From contig NZ_LSFI01000033.1 of assembly GCF_001642325.1 (NCBI RefSeq), positions 1 through 35,185 on the forward strand: DNA of 35,185 nucleotides, in the 5' to 3' direction. Below, one piece after another: positions 1 through 7,776 of the stretch. The notes beneath the pieces were generated by a model that worked only from the letters and a program-made list of their open reading frames with translations, was not told the origin of the DNA and did no database searches. This stretch comes from Thermodesulfatator autotrophicus. GTDB taxonomy: Bacteria; Desulfobacterota; Thermodesulfobacteria; Thermodesulfobacteriales; Thermodesulfatatoraceae. The number at the start of each line of letters is the position of its first letter. Positions within the stretch are counted from its first letter, which is position 1. A program made the position numbers and the translations under genes.

Positions 1-656
1 ATTCTCTTTAAAAGCTTTAAGTCTTCAAAGGCTTCTTTCTTTTTAGGTGGATATCTTAATAGATAAGCAGGGTGATAGGTTACAAGAACTTTAATGCCGT
101 CTAATTCATGGATTTTCCCTCTTAAAGAAGAAAGGGGGCTTGTGGTGGCTAGAACTGTTTGAGAGGCAATGAGACCCAGGGTGCAAATAATAGCTGGACG
201 GACGAGCTTTATTTGTTTGCTAAGATAAGGTAAACAGGCTTCTATTTCTTCAGGTTGAGGGTTACGGTTCCCTGGAGGACGGCATTTAACCACGTTGGTT
301 ATATAAACTTCGTTTCGGTTAATATTTATCGTTTCAAGCATTTTGTCCAGCAGCTGGCCAGCGCGGCCAACAAAAGGTCTTCCTTCTTCATCTTCGTCTT
401 TTCCGGGAGCTTCGCCTATAAACATCAGGCTGGCACTTTCTGGACCTTCTCCTAAAACGATATTTTTACGGGTACGATGGAGTTTGCAACGCGTGCAATT
501 TCTAATCTCACTTTCTATTTCCGCCAGGCTTTTTGGAGGAGGGGTTAGGTCAAGGTCTAGAAAACGCCTGATGTTTTTTCTGGCTGGCAAGGCATCTACT
601 CCTATTTTTTGCAAAAATTTCAGGTACTCATATAAATCTTCCCAAAAATTAGCCAT
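1..656 (-). CDS. Family-4 uracil-DNA glycosylase, 3' end cut off by the window edge
   Basis: Removes uracil from DNA to start base-excision repair of deaminated cytosine, which matters most in thermophiles. The 218 visible residues start at ATG 656, three bases after the stop of the upstream AMMECR1 gene. Seen: GEAPG at residues 81-85 followed by the GRPFVGRAG loop, [13 protein letters not shown] around 121-132, and HPAYLLR at 195-201, the usual late motif. Cysteines C54, C57, C125 and C141 are in the positions expected for the 4Fe-4S cluster of family 4 enzymes. Only a short C-terminal tail is missing. It is the last visible gene of a minus-strand unit with the DsbC-like and AMMECR1 genes and has no room for its own promoter, so translation is probably coupled to the AMMECR1 gene. 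Confidence 0.9.
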   Translation of the reverse strand, partial: MANFWEDLYEYLKFLQKIGVDALPARKNIRRFLDLDLTPPPKSLAEIESEIRNCTRCKLHRTRKNIVLGEGPESASLMFIGEAPGKDEDEEGRPFVGRAGQLLDKMLETININRNEVYITNVVKCRPPGNRNPQPEEIEACLPYLSKQIKLVRPAIICTLGLIASQTVLATTSPLSSLRGKIHELDGIKVLVTYHPAYLLRYPPKKKEAFEDLKLLKR

Positions 657-659
657 TTT

Positions 660-1250
660 TTAATGAATACCGGAGCCTGGGCCAAGGCCCAGTTCTTTTT
701 CACTAAAAATTTCTGCGGTAAAAAGGTATATCTCGGTCTCTGGATCCTGCCAGCATCCAGGAGGAAGCCCGGCTTTGAGGCAGGTATGGTCAAGAAAGGT
801 CTCTCTATCCCAGCCGTACTCCACCGCTACCTGAGGAAGTAAAACTCCGCGGTTGATACCCCTTACTATGTAAATACCATGTTTGCCTATTTCTATTTCG
901 TCAATGCTTCTGGCCCGCCACATGGGAGAAAGCACGGAAATTTCTATATCAATTTCAGGAAGTTCTTCTAAAGTTACCGGAGGAAAACGTGGGTCATTAA
1001 AGGCGGCTGAGCGGGCCATTTCAAAGACAGTTTTATACAAAGGGCCTTCAGGATGAAAAGTGCCAATGCAGCCTCTAAGCTGCTCGTGTTTATGCAGGGT
1101 AACAAAAGCCCCATAGGGCTCCAGAAGTTTGGGAGGGATTTCCCGTGGTAGCCTGGGAGGGCGCCCTTCAAGGGCGCTGGTAATACTATCCCTGGCTATG
1201 TAAAGTAACAAAGCCTTTTCAGCGTCGTTTAGGCCAACTACTTTGGTCAT
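660..1250 (-). CDS. AMMECR1 domain protein (AmmA-like)
   Basis: A 196-residue protein spanning a complete AMMECR1 domain, the usual length for the bacterial and archaeal stand-alone family. The signature LRGCIG lies at residues 58-63, followed by a conserved [13 protein letters not shown] stretch near 79-91 and a PQVAVEYGW segment near 139. The biochemical role of this family is not firmly established. In some genomes it is encoded with a Memo-like protein and a radical SAM protein (the AmmeMemoRadiSam set), but neither partner is visible here. The gene begins one base after the stop of the DsbC-like gene and ends three bases before the uracil-DNA glycosylase start, so the three are probably co-transcribed. 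No signal peptide is seen, so it is probably cytoplasmic. Confidence 0.88.
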   Translation of the reverse strand: MTKVVGLNDAEKALLLYIARDSITSALEGRPPRLPREIPPKLLEPYGAFVTLHKHEQLRGCIGTFHPEGPLYKTVFEMARSAAFNDPRFPPVTLEELPEIDIEISVLSPMWRARSIDEIEIGKHGIYIVRGINRGVLLPQVAVEYGWDRETFLDHTCLKAGLPPGCWQDPETEIYLFTAEIFSEKELGLGPGSGIH

Positions 1251-1251
1251 C

Positions 1252-1974
1252 TTATTTCACCATTTCTAAAAGTTGTTTTTCTTCTAAAACACCGGCATGA
1301 ACCCTGCCGTCAGGAAAAATATAAGTCGGCGTACCCCTTATGCCTAGTCCCGGGAGTGTTTTTAAAGTGTCTTCCACTTTTTTCTTCCCTTCCTCACATT
1401 GCGTCCCTTTATAGCCTTCCATTAAAGCTTTGGGGCCTTTTTTATCACAAATGATAGCGATAGATTTAGCCTTGGCCTGGGGATGCAAAGCTTCAAGGGG
1501 CATTAAGATAACATTCACTTTAAGTTTTCCCTGTTCTGCCAGGGGAAAAATTATTTTTTCAGCCCGTTTACAATGTGGGCAGTCAGGGTCAGTGATTAAA
1601 AATACTTCTGGCCCTTTACCAACAGAGAAGGCCACAAGCTTCTTAAGTTCTTTAAGCTTTTCAGGGGAAAGGCGATTGAGATCCGTTACCCTGGCCTGGG
1701 TTATGTCTTTACGTTTTGGGATATCTATGATGCGCCCTAAAATTAGATAGCGGCCGCTTTCGTCCAGGTATAAAGGGGTTTTGCGTCCATTGGAGTCAAT
1801 AACCACTTCGCAAAGGCCTTTTACGGGAGCCGGTTTTATACTAACAACCTTTGGCTTCTGCCTGCCAAAAAGGGGCATAAGGATTTTGGCTGCCTTTTCT
1901 TTGTCAGGGCAAGCCCAACATGAAGTAATCCCCAAGCCTAAAATCATTACCAGTGCCAAAATTAATTTTTTCAT
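1252..1974 (-). CDS. DsbC/DsbG-like thiol:disulfide protein, exported
   Basis: A 240-residue protein with a thioredoxin fold in its second half. The redox motif CPHC is at residues 132-135 and the cis-proline loop GTPTY at 214-218. A further cysteine pair (C176, C193) recalls the second disulfide of DsbC. Residues 1-21 form a signal peptide. The ITSC at 16-19 could act as a lipobox, or cleavage could follow the nearby SCWA, so a lipid anchor is possible but unproved. The N-terminal part (about 25-95) would be the DsbC-type dimerisation region. Expected role: disulfide isomerisation or reduction in the periplasm. The ATG at 1974 has a strong GAGGAGG-type ribosome site. First gene of the dsbC-like, AMMECR1, glycosylase unit. 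Confidence 0.82.
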   Translation of the reverse strand: MKKLILALVMILGLGITSCWACPDKEKAAKILMPLFGRQKPKVVSIKPAPVKGLCEVVIDSNGRKTPLYLDESGRYLILGRIIDIPKRKDITQARVTDLNRLSPEKLKELKKLVAFSVGKGPEVFLITDPDCPHCKRAEKIIFPLAEQGKLKVNVILMPLEALHPQAKAKSIAIICDKKGPKALMEGYKGTQCEEGKKKVEDTLKTLPGLGIRGTPTYIFPDGRVHAGVLEEKQLLEMVK

Positions 1975-2022
1975 TTCTCCTCCTCTTTAAGATTTTATTT
2001 TATGTTTTTCGGCCTTTATATC

Positions 2023-2051
2023 TTGAAGATTTAACATTAATAAGGCATTAT
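2023..2051 (+). promoter_or_regulatory. Possible sigma-70 promoter for the aminotransferase-serA unit
   Basis: TTGAAG (2023-2028) and CATTAT (2046-2051) are 17 bases apart, each matching the sigma-70 consensus at four of six positions. Transcription would start near 2058 and leave a leader of about 45 bases before the GGAGG ribosome site. The gap is AT-rich and divergent, so chance matches are likely. Confidence 0.3.
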
Positions 2052-2103
2052 CACAGCAACCTTTAGAAAAATTTAACAAAATCCACGAAGGAGGTTCCTT
2101 GAA

Positions 2104-3261
2104 ATGAACCTTTTAGACAAAAAAGTCCTTCTAGCCCCAGGGCCAGTGCCTGTTCCTCCTCAGGCTCTGCTGGCTATGGCTAGACCTGTCATTCACCACC
2201 GCCTTCCTGAATTTTCAGCTATTCTAGAAAAGATTAGAGAGGATTTAAAGTACCTTTTTCAAACAAAGGAAGATGTTTTATTTTTTGCCTCTTCGGGGAC
2301 CGGTGCCATGGAGGCCTGTGTGGCCAATCTTTTTAAGTCTGGTGAAAAGGTCATCGTGGTCCGTGGTGGTAAGTTTGGCGAACGTTGGGGAGAGCTTGCT
2401 GAAACTTATGGATTAAATCCGGTTTACATAGACGTTACCTGGGGTGAGGCGGTCTCAGTGGAAGTGGTAAAAAAGGCCCTGGCAGATAACCCAGATGCCC
2501 GCGGCCTTTTAATACAGGCCCATGAAACATCAACTGGTGTAAAACATCCTGTGTCAGAAATAGCGGCTTTAACCCGTGATACAGAAGTTCTTCTGGTAGT
2601 TGACGCCATTTCTGCTCTGGGGGTATATCCCCTCCCTTTTGATGAACTGGGTGTTGACGCCATGGTAGCAGGTTCCCAGAAAAGCATAGCTTTACCTCCT
2701 GGGCTTTCTTTTGTAGCGCTTTCTCAAAAGGCTTGGCAACGGGTGGAAGAAAATAATGAATCCCCCAGGTATTATTTTGATTTCCGTAAGGAAAAAAAGG
2801 CCCTTGGAAAGGCCACTACCGCTTTTACTCCGGCGGTTTCTCTTTTATATGGCCTTTCAGAAATTCTTAACCGCATTAAAGAGGTAGGGCTCCCGCGCCT
2901 TTTTGCCCATTACAAAAGGCTTTCAGGTGCCTGCCGGGCAGGGGTAAAGGCCTTAGGCCTTGAACTTTTTGCTAAAGAACCGTGTGAGGCCTTGACCATC
3001 GTCAAAGTACCAGAAGGCGTTGATGGTGCTAAACTCATGAAGCTCATGCGCGAAAAATATCAGGTAACCATGGCCGGGGGGCAGGCCAAACTTAAAGGTA
3101 AGGTGGTGCGGATTGCCCACCTTGGTTATCAAGGCCCCCTTGATGTAATTGTGGCCCTTTCTACCCTTGAAATGGCCCTTACTGAACTCGGCTATCAATT
3201 ACCACTGGGAGCCGGGGTGGCGGCAGCGCAAAAATATTTTTTGGAGACAGAGGAGGAATAA
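2104..3261 (+). CDS. Class V PLP-dependent aminotransferase (phosphoserine or serine/alanine-glyoxylate type)
   Basis: A 385-residue fold-type I PLP enzyme. The start has APGPVPVPP (residues 11-19), typical of the alanine-glyoxylate/serine-pyruvate aminotransferase group. SSGTGAMEA (63-71) binds the PLP phosphate, VVDAIS (165-170) supplies the aspartate that contacts the ring nitrogen, and GSQKS gives K193 as the PLP lysine. The start ATG has a GGAGG site seven bases upstream. It sits two bases before serA, and such pairs commonly supply the transamination step of phosphoserine synthesis. I therefore infer that it acts on 3-phosphohydroxypyruvate, in place of a classical SerC, but serine-glyoxylate or alanine-glyoxylate activity cannot be excluded from sequence. 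Confidence 0.88.
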   Translation: MNLLDKKVLLAPGPVPVPPQALLAMARPVIHHRLPEFSAILEKIREDLKYLFQTKEDVLFFASSGTGAMEACVANLFKSGEKVIVVRGGKFGERWGELAETYGLNPVYIDVTWGEAVSVEVVKKALADNPDARGLLIQAHETSTGVKHPVSEIAALTRDTEVLLVVDAISALGVYPLPFDELGVDAMVAGSQKSIALPPGLSFVALSQKAWQRVEENNESPRYYFDFRKEKKALGKATTAFTPAVSLLYGLSEILNRIKEVGLPRLFAHYKRLSGACRAGVKALGLELFAKEPCEALTIVKVPEGVDGAKLMKLMREKYQVTMAGGQAKLKGKVVRIAHLGYQGPLDVIVALSTLEMALTELGYQLPLGAGVAAAQKYFLETEEE

Positions 3262-3263
3262 CT

Positions 3264-4850
3264 ATGAAGGTGTTAATAAGTGATCCTATTGCTGAAGATG
3301 GCATAAAAATCCTTAGAGAAGCTGGGCTTGAAGTTATTGTAAAAACAGGCCTTTCCAAAGATGAGCTTATAGAAGAACTAAAAAAAGGTATTGACGCTAT
3401 CATTATTAGAAGCGCTACTAAAATGACCGCTGACGTAATAGAAGCAGCGCCAAGCTTAAAGGTCATTGCCCGCGCGGGGACAGGCCTTGACAACGTTGAT
3501 ATAGACGCGGCCAATCGTAAAGGTATCGTGGTAATGAATTGCCCTGGTGGCAACACTGTTTCAGCGGCTGAACATACTATAGCCATGATGATGGCCCTGG
3601 CCCGCAATATCCCACAGGCTACGGCCTCAATGAAAGCCGGCAAGTGGGAAAAGAAAAAGTTTATGGGGCGGGAAGTAAACGGCAAAACCCTTGGGGTTAT
3701 AGGTCTTGGGCGTATTGGCTCCATAGTGGCTGACCGGGCAAAAGGTCTGAAGATGAGGGTTATTGCCTATGACCCTTTTGTTAATCCAGAGCAGGCCGCC
3801 AAAATGGGCATTGAGGTTATGAGCCTTGATGAACTTTTGCCTCAGGCTGACTTTATAACCATCCACGTACCTCTCACCAAGGAAACCAAAGGTTTTATCA
3901 ACAAAGAGAAGTTTGACAAGATGAAAGACGGTGTGATGCTGATTCATTGTGCTCGGGGAGGCATAGTGAATGAATCCGACCTATACGAAGCTATGGTTTC
4001 CGGTAAGGTGGCCGGAGCAGCTTTAGATGTGTTTGAGCAAGAACCTCCTCCACCGGACTATCCTCTTTTTAAGCTTGAAAATTTTATCTGTACGCCTCAT
4101 TTAGGTGCTTCAACCCTTGAGGCCCAGAAAAATGTAGCTTTGGCCGTAGCCTCTCAGGTTGTAGATTTTCTAGTCCACGGGGTAGTAAGAAATGCTGTAA
4201 ATATGCCTTCTGTTTCGGCAGAATTGCTTCCTACTCTTAAACCTTATCTTAAGCTGGCAGAAAAGCTGGGAGCTATACAGGCTCAGCTGGCAGAAGGCCC
4301 TGTTCAGGAAGTACATATTGAATACCAGGGCGATGTGGCCAATCTGGATACTAAACCTTTAACCGTAGCCCTGTTAAAAGGGCTCCTTACACCGGCTTTG
4401 CGAGAAGACGTAAACTACGTGAATGCCCCGATAAGGGCCAAAGAAAGAGGCATTAAGGTTACCGAAAGCAAAGTAAATACCGCTGAGGACTTCTTGAACC
4501 TTATCAAGGTTGTAGTCAAGTTCCCTGGTGGTGAAAACCTGGTGGCAGGAACTATTTTCGGGAAAAAAGAGCCGCGTATTGTTCAGATTAATGATTTCCG
4601 CTTAGACGCTATTCCTGAAGGCCATATGCTTTATCTCATGAATGAAGATAAACCCGGTGTTATTGGCCAGATAGGCATAACTATCGGAGAACACGGGCTA
4701 AACATTTCAAGGATGCATGTGGGGCAGGACCCTGCCCAGCAGGCCAATATAATTCTTCTCTGTGTTGATAAGCCTGTACCTGAAGACCTTTTAGAAAAAC
4801 TAAAAACTCTTCCTCCAGTGAAGATGGTAAAACCCCTTGAACTTGTCTAA
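3264..4850 (+). CDS. serA: D-3-phosphoglycerate dehydrogenase
   Basis: Catalyses NAD-dependent oxidation of 3-phosphoglycerate to 3-phosphohydroxypyruvate, the entry step to serine. The 528 residues fit the long (type I) form: substrate-binding domain, NAD-binding Rossmann domain with GLGRIG at 147-152, an intervening ASB domain from about 320, and a C-terminal ACT domain from about 455 (MNEDKPGVIGQIG) for serine feedback. Catalytic residues are visible: R231 in ARGGIV, E260 in the DVFEQE segment, and H279 in TPHLGAST. ATG 3264 follows a GAGGAGG site and the aminotransferase stop by two bases, so the two genes form an operon. A hairpin follows directly. All key residues are present. Confidence 0.97.
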   Translation: MKVLISDPIAEDGIKILREAGLEVIVKTGLSKDELIEELKKGIDAIIIRSATKMTADVIEAAPSLKVIARAGTGLDNVDIDAANRKGIVVMNCPGGNTVSAAEHTIAMMMALARNIPQATASMKAGKWEKKKFMGREVNGKTLGVIGLGRIGSIVADRAKGLKMRVIAYDPFVNPEQAAKMGIEVMSLDELLPQADFITIHVPLTKETKGFINKEKFDKMKDGVMLIHCARGGIVNESDLYEAMVSGKVAGAALDVFEQEPPPPDYPLFKLENFICTPHLGASTLEAQKNVALAVASQVVDFLVHGVVRNAVNMPSVSAELLPTLKPYLKLAEKLGAIQAQLAEGPVQEVHIEYQGDVANLDTKPLTVALLKGLLTPALREDVNYVNAPIRAKERGIKVTESKVNTAEDFLNLIKVVVKFPGGENLVAGTIFGKKEPRIVQINDFRLDAIPEGHMLYLMNEDKPGVIGQIGITIGEHGLNISRMHVGQDPAQQANIILLCVDKPVPEDLLEKLKTLPPVKMVKPLELV

Positions 4851-4855
4851 AAAAT

Positions 4856-4878
4856 GAGGGTGCACCTGCTGCACCCTC
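4856..4878 (+). terminator. Hairpin terminator after serA
   Basis: GAGGGTGCA (4856-4864) pairs perfectly with TGCACCCTC (4870-4878) around the five-base loop CCTGC, six bases after the serA stop. The trailing T-run is weak (TCCCTTATC), so termination may be partial, or the hairpin may chiefly protect the 3' end of the message. Confidence 0.65.
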
Positions 4879-4924
4879 TCCCTTATCGTCATCTGTTTTA
4901 CAATCTAATTATAGGAGAGTCTTT

Positions 4925-5133
4925 TTGCTTGTTTTAGGTAGCTGGCTTTTGCTAGCACAGGTGGTTAAAGCCCAGGATGGCTTTACCCAGGAAGACTGTG
5001 AAAGACTTGTTCGCCAGGAAACGATCCTAAAAGTCTTTATGGAGCAGGTTGATAAGCGTTTTGAGCAAGTTGATAAGCTCTTTGCCGTGAGGATATGAAC
5101 AAACGCTTTGAGCAAATGATGACTTTCCTCTGG
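4925..5133 (+). pseudogene. Broken small exported coiled-coil protein
   Basis: A TTG at 4925, seven bases after AGGAG, opens a 57-residue frame. It has a hydrophobic start (LLVLGSWLLLAQVV), an AQDGFTQED mature start, and then heptad-like repeats KRFEQVDK ending at a TGA at 5096-5098. In the next frame the pattern resumes at once (DMNKRFEQMMTFLW) and runs to the border of the IS relic at 5134. I recall small exported proteins with this F-TQED, repeated RFEQVDKRFEQ and MTFLW layout in thermophilic anaerobes, where a membrane segment follows. Here that last segment is missing and a frameshift is present, so I read it as a gene broken by the element. It remains possible that the 57-residue frame is still translated. 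Confidence 0.5.
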
Positions 5134-5442
5134 GGGACTGTCCACTCTGTAATCCCAGAAATCAGAGAAAGACTTACGTCAAAACCATACCTTTCCGAAA
5201 GGATCTCCTGAATATCACTGGTAGTCATACTATCCAATACGGTAATTGTCCGTCTCTGAGCGCTCGTATCTCCCGTAACCTAAAAACTCTTCCAGTTAGG
5301 CCCTAAGAGCTTCCCTTAAGGTGCGCTGGCGAGTTCCTTAATGGGTGGCCTGTACTTCTTCGGGCTGAGGTGCTTTTTTAGGGTCCACCCTCTTTAAAGT
5401 AATTTAGTCACTCTACAATTTACACAGTTTGGTGGACACTCC
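5134..5442 (-). mobile_element. Internally deleted IS256-family (mutator-type) element
   Basis: A relic of about 309 bases in minus orientation. Its right end (5417-5442) reads on the minus strand as GGAGTGTCCACC, then four bases, then TGTGTAAATT. The same pattern ends the other relic, at 16025. Its left end is GGGACTGTCCAC (5134-5145). Between them the minus strand encodes two pieces of an IS256-type transposase: REALRA-LEEFLGYGRYERSE, with one stop, near the N-terminal side, then MTTSDIQEILSERYGFDVS followed by LSLISGIT, as in the middle region of this family. The pieces are joined by an internal deletion, and the C-terminal half has been lost next to the left end. No matching 8-bp flanking duplication is visible, so the flanks were probably rearranged. 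It cannot move by itself. Confidence 0.72.
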
Positions 5443-6736
5443 TTCCGTAAAGCCAGGAATCAACAGCTCTTTCCACTCTAACCAAGACCATGCGACCTAA
5501 ATCGTCATTTTTTGCTTCAAAGATCACCTTCAGGTAATTGCGCGATAAACCTTCGTAAAGGCCCTGTTCTTCCAGGTACCGTAGCACCAGAACTTCAAGG
5601 GTTTGACCTACATGGGCTCGGTAAAAGGCCTTCTGTTTTGCCAGAGAAAGTTGCTGTAATTTTCTAGCCCTTTCTGCTATCCGGTGAGGTGGCACTTGTG
5701 GCCATCTGGCAGCGGGTGTTCCTGGCCTTGGTGAATAGGGGAACACGTGTAAATAAGTAAGGGGAAGCCTTTCTATTAAAGCAAAGGTGGTTTCAAAGTC
5801 TTCTTCTGTTTCCGCCGGAAAGCCAACAATTACGTCAGCTCCAATAGCTGCCTGAGGAAAAGTTTCCTTTATTTTTAGGAGCAGGCTTTCAAAGTCCTTA
5901 GCCCTATAGCGCCTTCCCATTTTGCGCAGCACTTTATCGCTTCCACTCTGCAGGGACAAATGAAAATGGGGGCAAAAACCCTTCGCTTCTTTGAGAAAGG
6001 CTAAAATCTCTTCGGTTAGCTCTTGCGGTTCTAAAGAACTAAGCCGCCAGCGTGGCACGTCAAGTTCTTCAAGAAGCTTAAGTAGGTCAAGAAGGGTTCT
6101 AGGGGGAGTTAAATCATGCCCCCAGAGGCCGAGATGAACTCCCGTTAGCACTATTTCCCGATACCCTGCCTCAAGAAATCTAATTACCTGGGCCTTTATT
6201 TCCTCTAGAGAAAGACTCCGTGATGGCCCGCGAGCATAAGGAACTATACAGTAAGTACAGAAGAGGCTGCAACCATCCTGCACCCTTAAAAAGGCCCGCT
6301 TGTGGCCTCTGAAACGTGAAAGCGGGTAAGGTTCACAAGTTTTAAGTTCTTTTACCTCACTTACTAAAACCTTTTTCTCTTTAAGAGGCAGCTTTAAGTC
6401 TTCAACAATTTCAGGAAGCTTTGCCTTTTCTTTCTGGCCAGCTATTAAAAGCGGGCCTTCCACTTGTTCAAAGATTTCTTCGGCTCCTACCTGAGCGTAA
6501 CACCCTGTTGCTACTACCAGTAAGGGCTTGTTTTTTTGGGCCTGGCGCAGGAGTTTTCGGCTTTCATAGCTGGCTTTGGCTGTTACCGCACAGGTGTTTA
6601 CCACGTAGATGTCGGCTTTGTTTTTGAAATCAACAAGCTCGTAGCCTTTCTGTTCAAACCCTTCGGCAAGGGAAGCACTTTCCACCTGATTTACTTTGCA
6701 ACCCAAAGTGGCTATGGCTAAACGGCGTCTCATCAA
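5420..6736 (-). CDS. mtaB: tRNA ms2t6A37 methylthiotransferase MtaB, C-terminus completed by an IS end
   Basis: A radical SAM enzyme that adds a methylthio group to t6A at position 37 of ANN-decoding tRNAs. The 438 residues follow the family layout: an N-terminal UPF0004 domain with LGCKVNQVES and cluster cysteines C13, C49 and C79; a radical SAM core with CSLFCTYC (C156, C160, C163); and a C-terminal TRAM domain from about 373. LGCKVNQ together with the length favours MtaB over MiaB or RimO. The last six residues, SVHQTV, and the stop at 5420-5422 lie inside the inverted repeat of the IS256-type relic, so the native tail has been replaced. The loss is probably only a few residues beyond the TRAM domain. 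Start ATG 6736, with another ATG next to it; five bases after the YchF-like gene. Confidence 0.92.
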   Translation of the reverse strand: MMRRRLAIATLGCKVNQVESASLAEGFEQKGYELVDFKNKADIYVVNTCAVTAKASYESRKLLRQAQKNKPLLVVATGCYAQVGAEEIFEQVEGPLLIAGQKEKAKLPEIVEDLKLPLKEKKVLVSEVKELKTCEPYPLSRFRGHKRAFLRVQDGCSLFCTYCIVPYARGPSRSLSLEEIKAQVIRFLEAGYREIVLTGVHLGLWGHDLTPPRTLLDLLKLLEELDVPRWRLSSLEPQELTEEILAFLKEAKGFCPHFHLSLQSGSDKVLRKMGRRYRAKDFESLLLKIKETFPQAAIGADVIVGFPAETEEDFETTFALIERLPLTYLHVFPYSPRPGTPAARWPQVPPHRIAERARKLQQLSLAKQKAFYRAHVGQTLEVLVLRYLEEQGLYEGLSRNYLKVIFEAKNDDLGRMVLVRVERAVDSWLYGRSVHQTV

Positions 6737-6741
6737 AAAAA

Positions 6742-7776
6742 TTATACGCTGAAACGAAAGATTATCACGTCTCCGTCTTTAACGATGTAGTCTTTGCCTT
6801 CCAGGCGGACTTTTCCTTTTTTTTGGGCTGTGTGATATGAACCAGCCGCCACCAGGTCATCGTAAGCAACCACTTCGGCCCTGATAAAGCCGCGCTCCAT
6901 ATCTGAATGAATGGCCCCAGCGGCTTTTTGGGCAGTTGTTCCCCGGGGGATAGGCCAGGCCCGGGCTTCCTTCTCTCCACCGGTGAAGAAACAGATTAAA
7001 TCCAGGATTTCAAAACTTTTCCGAATAAGAAGGGGAAGGGCTGGTTCTAAAAGGCCATATTCTTCGCGAAAAACCTCGGCTTCTTCAGGAGATAACTCGG
7101 CAAGATCTGCCTCTAGACGCCCTTTTATGTGAATAGCCTCTGTCTCAGGGGGGAGTTTTAAGTCAACCTCTTCGTTTTCTTCACCGGTATTAATAACTAC
7201 CAGAAGGGGTTTAATAGAAAGGAAAGCGTAGCCTTTCATGTAGGAGCTTTCCCTTAAGGATTGAGAAACTCGCAAAGGTTTACCTTCATCAAGGATTTTT
7301 TTAGCTTCCCGCAGTTCTTCAAGTTCTTTTTCGGAAAAAGAAGCCCCCTTTTTGGCTTCTTTTTCCAGACGCTCAAGTTTTCTTTCCACGATGGCCAGGT
7401 CAGAAAGAATTAATTCTTCGTGGAGGATATCAAGCTCTTTTTGGGGTTCAGGGGGAAGGCCTGCCAGCTCAAAATTTCGTACTACCATTATTAAAGCGTC
7501 AGCAGGTTTGAGTTCGTGTAAAAGTTTTTCAAGCTCTTTGCCCCTGCCTTCCCTTTCTCTCAAATCAAAAGAAAGGTCCAGGTATTGCACGGTAGCAGGA
7601 GTCTTTTTGGCTGAAGAAAAAATCTTTTGTAACACTTCAAGGCGTTCATCAGGAACTTTGACTACGGCCCGGGCAATACCTCCCTTTTCTTCTATTTGAC
7701 CCGCCGCCTCTCCTGCTGCCGCTTTGAAAATGGTTGTCTTCCCTGATTGCGGTAAACCGATTATGCCTATTTTCAT
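6742..7776 (-). CDS. YchF-like Obg-family ATPase (DUF933 C-terminus)
   Basis: A 344-residue P-loop protein. The nucleotide motif is GLPQSGKTT (residues 7-15), and DLSF (67-70) stands in the switch-II/G3 region. NTGE (196-199) occupies the place of the NKxD specificity motif, as in YchF, where that site prefers ATP. A charged helical hairpin (about 116-165) is the YchF coiled coil. The final part (from about 262) is the TGS-like DUF933 domain, with the conserved DMERGFIRAEV stretch. Canonical YchF is about 363 residues and has GLPNVGKST, so this is either a divergent YchF or a second family member. Expected role: ribosome-associated or stress-linked ATPase. Its start overlaps the trpD stop by 4 bp, and mtaB follows after five bases. 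Confidence 0.8.
   Translation of the reverse strand: MKIGIIGLPQSGKTTIFKAAAGEAAGQIEEKGGIARAVVKVPDERLEVLQKIFSSAKKTPATVQYLDLSFDLREREGRGKELEKLLHELKPADALIMVVRNFELAGLPPEPQKELDILHEELILSDLAIVERKLERLEKEAKKGASFSEKELEELREAKKILDEGKPLRVSQSLRESSYMKGYAFLSIKPLLVVINTGEENEEVDLKLPPETEAIHIKGRLEADLAELSPEEAEVFREEYGLLEPALPLLIRKSFEILDLICFFTGGEKEARAWPIPRGTTAQKAAGAIHSDMERGFIRAEVVAYDDLVAAGSYHTAQKKGKVRLEGKDYIVKDGDVIIFRFSV

Noticed and set aside
3179-3724. 181-residue open frame opposite serA
   Set aside because: It is antisense to an unmistakable serA and has repetitive low-information sequence; a shadow frame.
5120-5450. Target-site duplication around the IS relic
   Set aside because: The 8 bases outside each end (TTTCCTCT-like and TTCCGTAA) do not match.
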